64,000 nucleotides of DNA from Fluviicola sp. GTDB taxonomy: Bacteria; Bacteroidota; Bacteroidia; Flavobacteriales_D; Crocinitomicaceae. Below the pieces are notes generated by a model. That model ran no database searches, was not told the origin of the DNA, and saw only the letters and a list, made by a program, of their open reading frames with translations. Location: positions 93,229 through 157,228 of the forward strand of contig NZ_JBCNJT010000005.1 of NCBI RefSeq assembly GCF_039596395.1. Direction: 5' to 3'. Shown here piece after piece: positions 10,181-17,479 of the stretch (position 1 is the first letter of the stretch; each line of letters opens with the position of its first letter). The translations under genes were made by a program, and so were the position numbers.

Positions 10181-10227
10181 TTTTCAATGATCTTTTTTCC
10201 TAACTTATATAGGAAAGATCAAATCCA

Positions 10228-10743
10228 ATGCATTACTACCCTATTCCAAGCAGCCGCAGTAAAAGATTATACGGTTACGATTACGGCAAGGCCGGAGCCT
10301 ATTTTATAACGATCTGTACCAAAAACAGGTATCCGTTTTTTGGACATATTGAATCCGGTAAATTAAACTCGACAACCGCTGCAATCCTTACGCAAAACAT
10401 TTGGGAACAAATTCCCTCCCAATTTCCATTCGTTGAATTGGACGAATTTGTGGTAATGCCTGACCATATCCACGGGATCATTATTATCCATGAACCCCAG
10501 GATCCTGTAGAATCGGAACAAAAAACAGGCGGCTTCGCCGGCCATCAAAACCCGATGCTTCACCAAAACCTATCCCGCATCATCCGTTGGTACAAAGGCC
10601 GATGCACCTTCGAAATCCGGAAATCGGATGCATCGTTCACATGGCAATCCAACTACCACGACCACATCATCCGCGATACCGAAGCCTATGATCGTATTTG
10701 CCAATACATCAAAGACAATCCGAAAAATCACACATCCAATTAA
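10228..10743 (+). mobile_element. REP-associated tyrosine transposase (RAYT, IS200-like Y1 family)
   Basis: The 171-residue HUH-endonuclease protein carries the HUH motif in VVMPDHIHGIIII (about residues 75-87). The putative catalytic Tyr lies in SNYHDHIIRD (about 143-152), followed by the typical ICQYIKDNPKNH tail. N-terminal YGYDYGKAGAYFITICTKNR is characteristic of RAYTs (Transposase_17) rather than classic IS200/IS605 TnpA. It is a single-copy gene flanked by two related palindromes (10147-10180, 10779-10806), the arrangement of REP-RAYT units. It lies at the left border of the Dnd island. The frame is full length, so the protein is probably functional. Confidence 0.9.
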
Positions 10744-10746
10744 CTA

Positions 10747-10806
10747 AATTCATCACTGTGGGCAAGTGATGAATTACAGTGGGCACGCGATTAATCGCGT
10801 GCCCAC
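10747..10806. repeat. Two hairpins after the RAYT gene, one REP-like
   Basis: The first hairpin has 11-bp perfect arms, aattcatcact (10747-10757) and agtgatgaatt (10765-10775), around the loop gtgggca. The second is a perfect 28-bp palindrome at 10779-10806 with half-site gtgggcacgcgatt. Its core matches the palindrome at 10147-10180, with one symmetrical substitution in each arm. The loop of the first hairpin repeats the gtgggca word of the second, suggesting a composite element of BIME type. Confidence 0.8.
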
Positions 10807-10903
10807 AGATTGCCCTCTCCCGATTGCGGAAAACCACATCCCACCAATGTGGTAAATACTGAAAATGAAGGCAAAAGGATCAACTAATTATCCCTTTCAT
10901 TAG

Positions 10904-10932
10904 ATTCGTAGCGAAACCTTATTGTTACGAAT
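10904..10932. promoter_or_regulatory. CGTA/TACG inverted repeat over the start of the TM-DGQHR pair
   Basis: The arms attcgta (10904-10910) and tacgaat (10926-10932) are perfect complements 15 bp apart, and they overlap the likely start codon at 10931. Another TACGTA-containing inverted repeat lies in front of dndC at 18877-18895. A shared operator for the DGQHR/DndB-like protein is possible, but only the symmetry is seen. Confidence 0.3.
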
Positions 10933-11473
10933 GAAAATTATGGATAACATTTCTGAAAATTCACCACTTGAAAAAGTTTCCAAATGGAATGAAATAGGAC
11001 TATTTTTCAAAACGAGATCCAAAGAGCCGTGGCAGCATCCTGAATTCGTATTATACTTTATCTTTTTTGTTGTCATAATGGGTGGGATTAGTATTTGGGC
11101 CTCCTTATATATTGAATCTCATAATAAAGAATTCAATCACAACAATGTATTGACAAATATTTTTTCTTTTATAGTAGTTATAATTACTACTGGCTCCATT
11201 GAAATGGCTTTTGCAGGAAATAAGTACATCAAAAACCTATTATTTATAATCAGCGTGATAGTAACCTTATTATCAATTTTTACCTATTTAGCCTTTTTTA
11301 AAAGTCACAACCCAAATCTTTATTTTTTAGCCGTTCCATTCTTCATTTTTTCAATTTTCATTTGGTGGATCGCAAATGCTGAAAATGCAAATCTAACACA
11401 AGATTTCTTTGTTATTCAAAGTGATAGATCAAAAGAATTAAACAATAGTTTAGATGATTATGACAAGAAATAA
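10931..11473 (+). CDS. Four-TM membrane protein coupled to the DGQHR gene
   Basis: This 180-residue protein starts at ATG 10931 (or 10940); a TTG further upstream is unlikely. After a soluble N-terminus of about 35 residues come four hydrophobic segments: FVLYFIFFVVIMGGISIWA, ILTNIFSFIVVIITTG-like, NLLFIISVIVTLLSIFTYLA and LYFLAVPFFIFSIFIWWIA. The C-terminal tail is polar. No family is recognised. The gene is very AT-rich. It overlaps the DGQHR gene start by 20 nt, so the two are co-translated and presumably co-function. It could be a membrane effector or anchor of the Dnd island (inference). Confidence 0.8.
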   Translation: MKIMDNISENSPLEKVSKWNEIGLFFKTRSKEPWQHPEFVLYFIFFVVIMGGISIWASLYIESHNKEFNHNNVLTNIFSFIVVIITTGSIEMAFAGNKYIKNLLFIISVIVTLLSIFTYLAFFKSHNPNLYFLAVPFFIFSIFIWWIANAENANLTQDFFVIQSDRSKELNNSLDDYDKK

Positions 11474-12815
11474 TAATCATGTTTTAAAAACTCAAAGAGT
11501 TTCACAAAACAATCAGGAGTTTTTGTTAGGAGTTTTTTGTATTGAAGACATTCTAAAATTTACAAGATATACCGAATATACGATTCTTGGATTCGATGAA
11601 AACAATGAAAATAAACCTATTACAAGAGAAGAGGTTCAAAGAAAATTAATTCCTTCTAAAATTAATTCGATAGTCGATTTTCTTATTCATGATCCAAATG
11701 CAATTTTCCCAACAAATCTGGTAATTTCGATCCCTAACCACGTAATTATTAGTCAAGTTGAAAATGAAAATACAGGAATCGTAGAAATTACATTAGACAC
11801 CAAAGTTTTCAATGAAATAAATAAAATCAATAATTCTAGTAAAGGAGACATTTACTTATCAATCATTGATGGTCAACATAGAATAAAAGGAATTGAAAAT
11901 GCAATAGAGTATTTTAAAAAAGAGATTACACTCAATGAAAATCTCTCAAGAACAAGCAAGAATAACACCCAATATCAACAATCTATTCTAGAGTTACGAA
12001 AAAAATTAAATATAATTAATAAGATTGAATTGCCGGTTACATTCTTTATCGATCCTGTTTTAGAGTATCAAGCAATGATATTTTCTACAATTAACCGTAC
12101 CCAGACAAAAGTTCCCCCTGATTTAGTTTATAGTCTTTTTGGATTAACTAAAAATGACTCTCCGCAAAAAACAGTTTTAAGCATTGTTAATACTCTTAAT
12201 GGAAGAGAAAATTCCCCTTTTTATAAGAGAATCAGATTAGCAGGATCCGGTTCAAAAGAAGCAATTGAATTTTACTCAAGCGGTAATCCAGTTTTATCAC
12301 AAGCCACAATGGTAAAATCAATTTTAGAATTAATTTGTATTAGCAAACGAGAAGAAGAAATCGCTCGTCATCAGAATCGAAAATACTTTCTACAAAACAA
12401 CACTTCTGAACACCCATTTAGGAGATACTATGCAAACGACAATGATGTTAGAATAATTCGAATAATTTTTGCTTTTTTTAGTGCCGTGAGAAACACCTTC
12501 ACATATCAAAACCAATCACTTTGGGATTTTGAAACACATGACACCAGAAAACCAATGAATATTTTACAAACTACTTTAGGATTTACAGCTTTATTAGGAA
12601 TTCTTAAAGAAACTCTTAAAAAAATTAAAGAAGAAGATAATGATAAAATAGAAGTTTATGAATCAATTCTCAGCAAAGCGAAAGACTTAGATTTTATAGA
12701 CAACAATTCCCCTAAAAAATATCCTTATGCTTCAAAAACAAAATCGATTCTATATAATGACATTGGCGAGAAAATCTGGGGGAATTCATTTGAAAAACGT
12801 AAAATAATAGAATGA
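11454..12815 (+). CDS. DGQHR-domain protein, DndB-like
   Basis: The 453-residue protein carries the family-defining motif in SIIDGQHRIKGIENA (DGQHR at about residues 139-143). A second conserved block, MIFSTINRTQTKVPPDLVYSLFG, follows at about 209-231. The DGQHR family includes DndB, the transcriptional repressor of DNA phosphorothioation operons, and is related to ParB-like folds. This copy is longer than typical DndB, with a divergent helical C-terminus. It overlaps the membrane-protein gene by 20 nt and converges on dndC-D-E-GHKL-GIY, with 49 bp between stops. Regulation of the dnd promoter is the best guess; a direct defence role cannot be excluded. It is strongly AT-rich. Confidence 0.8.
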   Translation: MIMTRNNNHVLKTQRVSQNNQEFLLGVFCIEDILKFTRYTEYTILGFDENNENKPITREEVQRKLIPSKINSIVDFLIHDPNAIFPTNLVISIPNHVIISQVENENTGIVEITLDTKVFNEINKINNSSKGDIYLSIIDGQHRIKGIENAIEYFKKEITLNENLSRTSKNNTQYQQSILELRKKLNIINKIELPVTFFIDPVLEYQAMIFSTINRTQTKVPPDLVYSLFGLTKNDSPQKTVLSIVNTLNGRENSPFYKRIRLAGSGSKEAIEFYSSGNPVLSQATMVKSILELICISKREEEIARHQNRKYFLQNNTSEHPFRRYYANDNDVRIIRIIFAFFSAVRNTFTYQNQSLWDFETHDTRKPMNILQTTLGFTALLGILKETLKKIKEEDNDKIEVYESILSKAKDLDFIDNNSPKKYPYASKTKSILYNDIGEKIWGNSFEKRKIIE

Positions 12816-12864
12816 ACTTGATAATCTTTTGTCCCAAAATTACCAGAAGAACCTATTTTAACAA

Positions 12865-13344
12865 TCAAATGAAAGAATAAACATCATCTAATACTTGTTT
12901 AGCATACCCCCTTGCAAATTGCCAATCCGAATCCATGATTTTCGCTGGGGCGGTTCTCGTTGTATCTGAAATTATTCTATAATAATCAATATCATCATAG
13001 TACTTTTTGTAATAAGCCTCAAGCAATTCAGATCTTGACAAATATAATCTCTCATGCAATGCATGCTCAACAGCTTGAGTTATTACCCTCCACCTATTTT
13101 CTGGAAAACTTTCTCTTATTTCTGTTAATTCAACTGAAACAAAATGAACATTCTCAGAATACTCATCAAAATCAAGTCCCAATAATTGAATTTTCTTATA
13201 AAAATTACTTTTTTGATAGATATGCTGAACCCAACGAGAAATAGCAATTCTTTGAGTTTCACCAATGTACAAGACGTCCTTTGAGAAAATTAAGTAAACA
13301 AAAGAACCTTCAAGATCGTCTTTAATAAAGGCTCTAACCTTCAT
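12865..13344 (-). CDS. GIY-YIG nuclease-like protein of the Dnd island
   Basis: The 159-residue protein has an N-terminal GIY-YIG-type core. The first strand is FVYLIFS in place of GIY, the second is VLYIGET, and then comes an Arg in ISRWVQH (about residue 38). EHALHERLYLS is a candidate for the metal-binding Glu helix. The C-terminal 60 residues are unassigned. It is the last gene of the five-gene dndC-D-E-GHKL-GIY operon and overlaps the GHKL stop by 11 nt. The position and fold suggest the DNA-cleaving partner of the GHKL ATPase in place of DndFGH (inference). The variant first motif means that activity is not certain. Confidence 0.7.
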   Translation of the reverse strand: MKVRAFIKDDLEGSFVYLIFSKDVLYIGETQRIAISRWVQHIYQKSNFYKKIQLLGLDFDEYSENVHFVSVELTEIRESFPENRWRVITQAVEHALHERLYLSRSELLEAYYKKYYDDIDYYRIISDTTRTAPAKIMDSDWQFARGYAKQVLDDVYSFI

Positions 13345-15001
13345 TATTAAATAAATTCCAGTTATTATTCACCCAATTATCCAATTGCTGTGACGATGAT
13401 CGTAAGAATTTCTTAAAAATATTTAGTACTACGTCACCATCAACATCAGCAAATTTTTGTACCGTTTGGTTTTGCCCAACTGCAAGTGAGTGCAGGAGAG
13501 CTTCAAAAGATTGTCTTAATGGCGAATCGACCTCTAAATTATTTAGAACCAAATCATAGAAGGGGTGATTTTTATCAATTAAGACATAAGACCCTTCTAA
13601 GCTATCCATACCTACGTCCCAAAAGGTTCTATTTTTATTTCCATCCCAATATCTTACTCTTCTGAATCCCTCTTGTTGCTCCTCATCCTCATATCTCGGT
13701 TCAGTTTGTAATTCAAGATCTTTAGAATCATCTTCTATCAAGCTTTTACGTTTTTTCTTTTCTTCAGGATCTATCTGAACACTTTCATCCTCATCTTCTT
13801 CAAGTGTTGAATTCGTTGTGTTAAATTCCGCGCCCTCGGTTTCATGTTGCTTCAAACTCTTGACTAGAATGTCACACATCTCAAAAACTGTTTTGGATTG
13901 TGACCTTGGTACAGCGATTAACGTTCTTAGAAGTGCATCAACTTCTTCCGAAATTGTAAGATGTTGTTTGGAAACATCAACATCAAATAATTCATCGTGT
14001 TCCGTACTAAAAGACACTCTAACTCTAATCCCAAGTTCTCTATTAAGAAATAGCCCTGCTCCCCATTTAATTAGACGACCATTTCTATAAAAATAGAATC
14101 CACTATTAGTCAGACTTACATCATATTCCTTTATTCTTGCCTTTTCCTCAGCAGTAAATCCTGTAAAAGTTTTCATGCTGTCTTTTGGGAAAATCGTTGC
14201 CTGAATTTTAATTTTTTCCCCTGTAGGATTTATCGGATTTTCAAACTCAGTGTCCAAAACTCTACAATTCCTTTTACAATCATAAGTTTCTTGATTAAAA
14301 CTCTGATAAGCATCATTCCAAAATAGAATATCCTTTGATTTGATCTCATTTTCTTTCAGAAGTGTACTATTGGAATCGAATACTTGTATATTAAAACTAA
14401 CATCTGGTTTATCTAAAAATTCAGCATAAACAACACCTGCTTTTTTCATTAAATCCTCCATCAACTTAGAGGCGCTAACTCGACTAGTATAAATTAGATC
14501 ATGAAAGGATATAACTGTTCCAGACTCGGGGGATTCCAAAAATTGCTTTTGTGTTTCATCGGCATCTTCATTAGCATAACCAAATACGCCCTCTTTTTTT
14601 ATCAAATCCCGATCAAGAAAAAATTTTTGAGAAATTGCCGATCCTTTTACTTTACTAACGACCTCTATTCTCCTTCCAAGAGAAAACCCTGCTGACTTTA
14701 ATCCTAAACCATACTTAGACAAGCTGTTATTTCCGTATTCTACATCCGAACCGAGTTCTAAAGCTTTTTTAATACCGTCTTCTGTCATACCCTTTCCATT
14801 ATCTACAACAAATATCCGCTCAATATTTTTAGGATTATTTAAGGTAACGGAGTCTTTAAGGATGATCTTTACAGATATTTTCGTCGCATCAGCCATAAAC
14901 GAATTATCAATTACATCCATTATTGCAGAAGTTGGATTATAACCGATTCGGGCAATTGCATCACAAATGCGATCAGGATTTATTGGTAAAGAATTGATCA
15001 T
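13334..15001 (-). CDS. GHKL (Hsp90/MutL/MORC-like) ATPase of the Dnd island
   Basis: This 555-residue protein has a Bergerat-fold ATPase at the N-terminus. The N-box is AIMDVIDNSFMADA (26-39), the G1 box VVDNGKGM (about 65-72) and the G2 loop KYGLGLKSAGFSLG (96-109). A transducer-like region follows (TGFTAEEKARIKEYD, FYFYRNGRLIKWG), the MutL/MORC arrangement. An acidic linker (about 390-440, EEDEDESVQIDPEEKKKRK) leads to a unique C-terminal domain. The usual N-box Glu is Asp. It is not a histidine kinase: no H-box is present. Start overlaps the dndE stop by 4 nt and its end overlaps the nuclease gene by 11 nt, tying it to phosphorothioation. It likely senses or clamps DNA for the nuclease (inference). 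Confidence 0.85.
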   Translation of the reverse strand: MINSLPINPDRICDAIARIGYNPTSAIMDVIDNSFMADATKISVKIILKDSVTLNNPKNIERIFVVDNGKGMTEDGIKKALELGSDVEYGNNSLSKYGLGLKSAGFSLGRRIEVVSKVKGSAISQKFFLDRDLIKKEGVFGYANEDADETQKQFLESPESGTVISFHDLIYTSRVSASKLMEDLMKKAGVVYAEFLDKPDVSFNIQVFDSNSTLLKENEIKSKDILFWNDAYQSFNQETYDCKRNCRVLDTEFENPINPTGEKIKIQATIFPKDSMKTFTGFTAEEKARIKEYDVSLTNSGFYFYRNGRLIKWGAGLFLNRELGIRVRVSFSTEHDELFDVDVSKQHLTISEEVDALLRTLIAVPRSQSKTVFEMCDILVKSLKQHETEGAEFNTTNSTLEEDEDESVQIDPEEKKKRKSLIEDDSKDLELQTEPRYEDEEQQEGFRRVRYWDGNKNRTFWDVGMDSLEGSYVLIDKNHPFYDLVLNNLEVDSPLRQSFEALLHSLAVGQNQTVQKFADVDGDVVLNIFKKFLRSSSQQLDNWVNNNWNLFNNEG

Positions 15002-15393
15002 ACTAAAATCTTTAATTCATTATTAATTAATTCACTCAAAAAATCAAACCCATCTACATTCGTGCGTTCCTCCACTTCCTGGTTTAGCAAACGCAAGCCA
15101 TGGTCTACATGCATTTTGATGTATTTGGCAATGTCCTTGTCCGTTTTGTACAATTGGTAGTGCGTACAGATCATACCTACATAGATGTCGGCGTATTCAC
15201 CAAACAATACCGCCCTGGAATATTCTTTCCCGGAAGAGTTCTCGATGTCTTTTAGGTCCAGTTTTTCGCCTTTCGACAAGGAATAGGAAAAGGCAATGCG
15301 CGCAATGAGATTTTCGGCTCCGAGATTCAAACGGCGGGTGAGCTGCGTTATCGTTTCTTTGTTTTCCAAACTGGTTTTAATCTGCGTGAACAT
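14998..15393 (-). CDS. dndE: DNA phosphorothioation protein DndE
   Basis: The 131-residue protein is the small DndE subunit, which binds nicked DNA and is essential for sulfur insertion in Dnd systems. The pattern TRRLNLGAENLIARIAFSYS, then GKEYSRAVLFGEYADIYVGM and HVDHGLRLL, matches DndE's conserved helices and its G(K/R)E(F/Y)xR...GEY block. Length is normal. It starts 17 nt inside the end of dndD and overlaps the GHKL ATPase start by 4 nt, in the third position of the operon. Confidence 0.9.
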   Translation of the reverse strand: MFTQIKTSLENKETITQLTRRLNLGAENLIARIAFSYSLSKGEKLDLKDIENSSGKEYSRAVLFGEYADIYVGMICTHYQLYKTDKDIAKYIKMHVDHGLRLLNQEVEERTNVDGFDFLSELINNELKILV

Positions 15394-17479
15394 GGTCTTC
15401 CAGTTTTAAGGTGTGAAACAATTCTCCGGCGGCTACTTGTTTGAACACAGAGCTATTTTCGCGGTTCTCGATCAGGTACACTTGGTCGATATGCGGTTTC
15501 AGGTATTCGTATTCCGTTTCCGACAATTCCTTTTCCAACAATGGAAACAACACCACTTGTTCGGAAATGGCCGGATAAAACTCCCGGATGATTTTGCGGG
15601 AATGCAGTTTATCAAACTTTTGAAGCGGGCTGTCAATGAATACCGGGAATTTAATGCCGGATTCATCTACCAATGCTTTCAACAAAGCAGTGGCATACAA
15701 TTGCTGTTCTCCTTTCGAAAGCGAGTCTTTGTCTATAACCTGCCCTAGTTTATCCAATAAATCAATGTCCATGATTTCATCCTGGACGTTCACCCGAACA
15801 TCGTGTACAAAATCATTTTTATGCAAAATTTTATTCAATCCAAGTAAAACAGACTTCTGCAACGCATATTTCTTGTCTTCCTTGATTCGTTTGATAATCG
15901 CCTGGATCTTTTCCAACGCAGCAACAGCCACACCGTGTTTCTTGCGGTCCATTTCAGCTACATTCAACTTCTTCTCATATTCGGAGAGTACTTTACTGGT
16001 GGAGGCAAGTCGTTGCTTGTAACTATCCAATTCTGCCTGGATTTTCCCTTTTTCGACTTGCAATTCTTCCAGTTTGAAATCAGCATTCTTTTTGTCGTCA
16101 CGCAAACGCTGCACCAACGGATTGTCTTTGCGGGCCTCTGCCTGTTTGATCTTATGCATTGTACGGTTCAAAAGTGATCGGTTGATCTTTTCTTTCTGAA
16201 CAACGTCTTCGAACTGGTTGGAAAAAGTTCCTTTGATGTGATTTAGAACTGCTTCAAAGTTCAGGAATTGTTCTTCTGAAAAATCTACTAATACCTGTGT
16301 GTTCGCCTGAGTTTCTCCCATCAATGCTTCTTTCTCAGATAATTGTTTTTGAACAGCTGTTTGCAGGTTTGTTTTCAAAGATTCATCCAATGTCAATGCA
16401 TCGAAATTAGCCAATAAAACTTCTGAAAACGAACGTAATTCATCCAACAAAACTGCTTTGTGTACCGTTGTATTACCCGAATGATGCTCCGCATCCACCT
16501 GTTGTTTCAATTTCAGTAAGGCTGGTCCTGCAATCACCAAAGGAGCAATATCCAATAACTTACGCAATTTCCCTTTGAGTTCAGCAGAAGCATGTTTCAG
16601 TTCTTCTTGTTCTTGCTTCAATTCCAACAACTCTTCCAGTGTAATGGCATTCCCTTCACGGATCAGCTTTTCCTGGATAGATTCGGAACGGGTTTTGAAA
16701 ATCTGGATCTCATTCTCCGTATCGGATAAATTTCCTTCACAACGCTCAATTTCTTTCAACAAATCGTCCTGATCATCAATCAAATCAATCAATTTGGTCT
16801 GTTGAGAAGCCGAAGCTCCGTCTCTCTTCAATTTGGAGATCAGCGTTTCCAGGTTTTTTTTCAAATCCTCATATTTCTTGATTCCCAACACTTCCGAATA
16901 AGCACGGCTTAAGTTCTTCAGTTCTTCATTGGTCTTCGCTTCTGCCAAGGAAACAATCTTTTCTGCATCGAAGAAAAAGAATTTGGCAATTTCTCGGGGC
17001 AGAATAAAGTCATTGATAAACACCTCGTATCCAACTTCTTTGGTCAATTCATTTTCCAGTCCGTCGATATATATTTTCAGGTCTTCCTGATGAGTTTTCA
17101 AATCATAAGAGCGCGATATCACGATGGATTCGCAGGGAATTGAAGGAACGGAAATATCCAGTAATTCAATCTCTACAGAAAAACGCGCACCGTCAATTTC
17201 CTTTTGTTCAAAGGAATTCCGAACTGATCGATTCATCAACGTTAACAGGAATTTATCGTATCCTCCGGCATTGCGAATGTCATTGCGGTACTTCTCTTCC
17301 ACTTCGGCCATCATTTTGCCGTAAAATACCCAAACAAGCGATGTCAAAAAGGTAGTTTTACCAAAACCGTTTCTACCGGCTACAATACTGATATTCCGGT
17401 TGAGCTGCGGATCAAAAGAAACCGCATTCCGGTCTTTGTATACGCGAAAATTCGTGAGCGTAATCTGTTGAATTTTCAT
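15377..17479 (-). CDS. dndD: DNA phosphorothioation ATPase DndD (SMC/Rad50-like)
   Basis: The 700-residue SMC-like ATPase is the DndD partner of DndC and DndE; it is thought to open or nick DNA for sulfur exchange. Walker A is AGRNGFGKTTFLTSLVW (about 33-50). Long coiled-coil arms fill about 190-310 and 415-530. The ABC signature is LSKGEQQLYATALLKAL (about 587-603), followed by the Walker B/D-loop FPVFIDSPLQKFDKLH (about 613-628). No CxxC zinc hook is visible, as is usual for DndD. The start overlaps the dndC stop as ATGA. The size fits the family (about 660-700 aa). Confidence 0.93.
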   Translation of the reverse strand: MKIQQITLTNFRVYKDRNAVSFDPQLNRNISIVAGRNGFGKTTFLTSLVWVFYGKMMAEVEEKYRNDIRNAGGYDKFLLTLMNRSVRNSFEQKEIDGARFSVEIELLDISVPSIPCESIVISRSYDLKTHQEDLKIYIDGLENELTKEVGYEVFINDFILPREIAKFFFFDAEKIVSLAEAKTNEELKNLSRAYSEVLGIKKYEDLKKNLETLISKLKRDGASASQQTKLIDLIDDQDDLLKEIERCEGNLSDTENEIQIFKTRSESIQEKLIREGNAITLEELLELKQEQEELKHASAELKGKLRKLLDIAPLVIAGPALLKLKQQVDAEHHSGNTTVHKAVLLDELRSFSEVLLANFDALTLDESLKTNLQTAVQKQLSEKEALMGETQANTQVLVDFSEEQFLNFEAVLNHIKGTFSNQFEDVVQKEKINRSLLNRTMHKIKQAEARKDNPLVQRLRDDKKNADFKLEELQVEKGKIQAELDSYKQRLASTSKVLSEYEKKLNVAEMDRKKHGVAVAALEKIQAIIKRIKEDKKYALQKSVLLGLNKILHKNDFVHDVRVNVQDEIMDIDLLDKLGQVIDKDSLSKGEQQLYATALLKALVDESGIKFPVFIDSPLQKFDKLHSRKIIREFYPAISEQVVLFPLLEKELSETEYEYLKPHIDQVYLIENRENSSVFKQVAAGELFHTLKLEDHVHAD

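Noticed and set aside
10228..10743. Classic IS200/IS605 insertion sequence
   Set aside because: Sequence is RAYT-like and the ends are REP-type palindromes; no tnpB and no typical IS200 ends.
12865..13344. UvrC-type or homing GIY-YIG endonuclease
   Set aside because: No UvrC domains, no intron or free-standing mobile context; it is embedded in the dnd operon by gene overlap.
13334..15001. Sensor histidine kinase
   Set aside because: The ATPase fold is GHKL but there is no H-box, sensor or membrane region; boxes match MutL/MORC/Hsp90-type ATPases.
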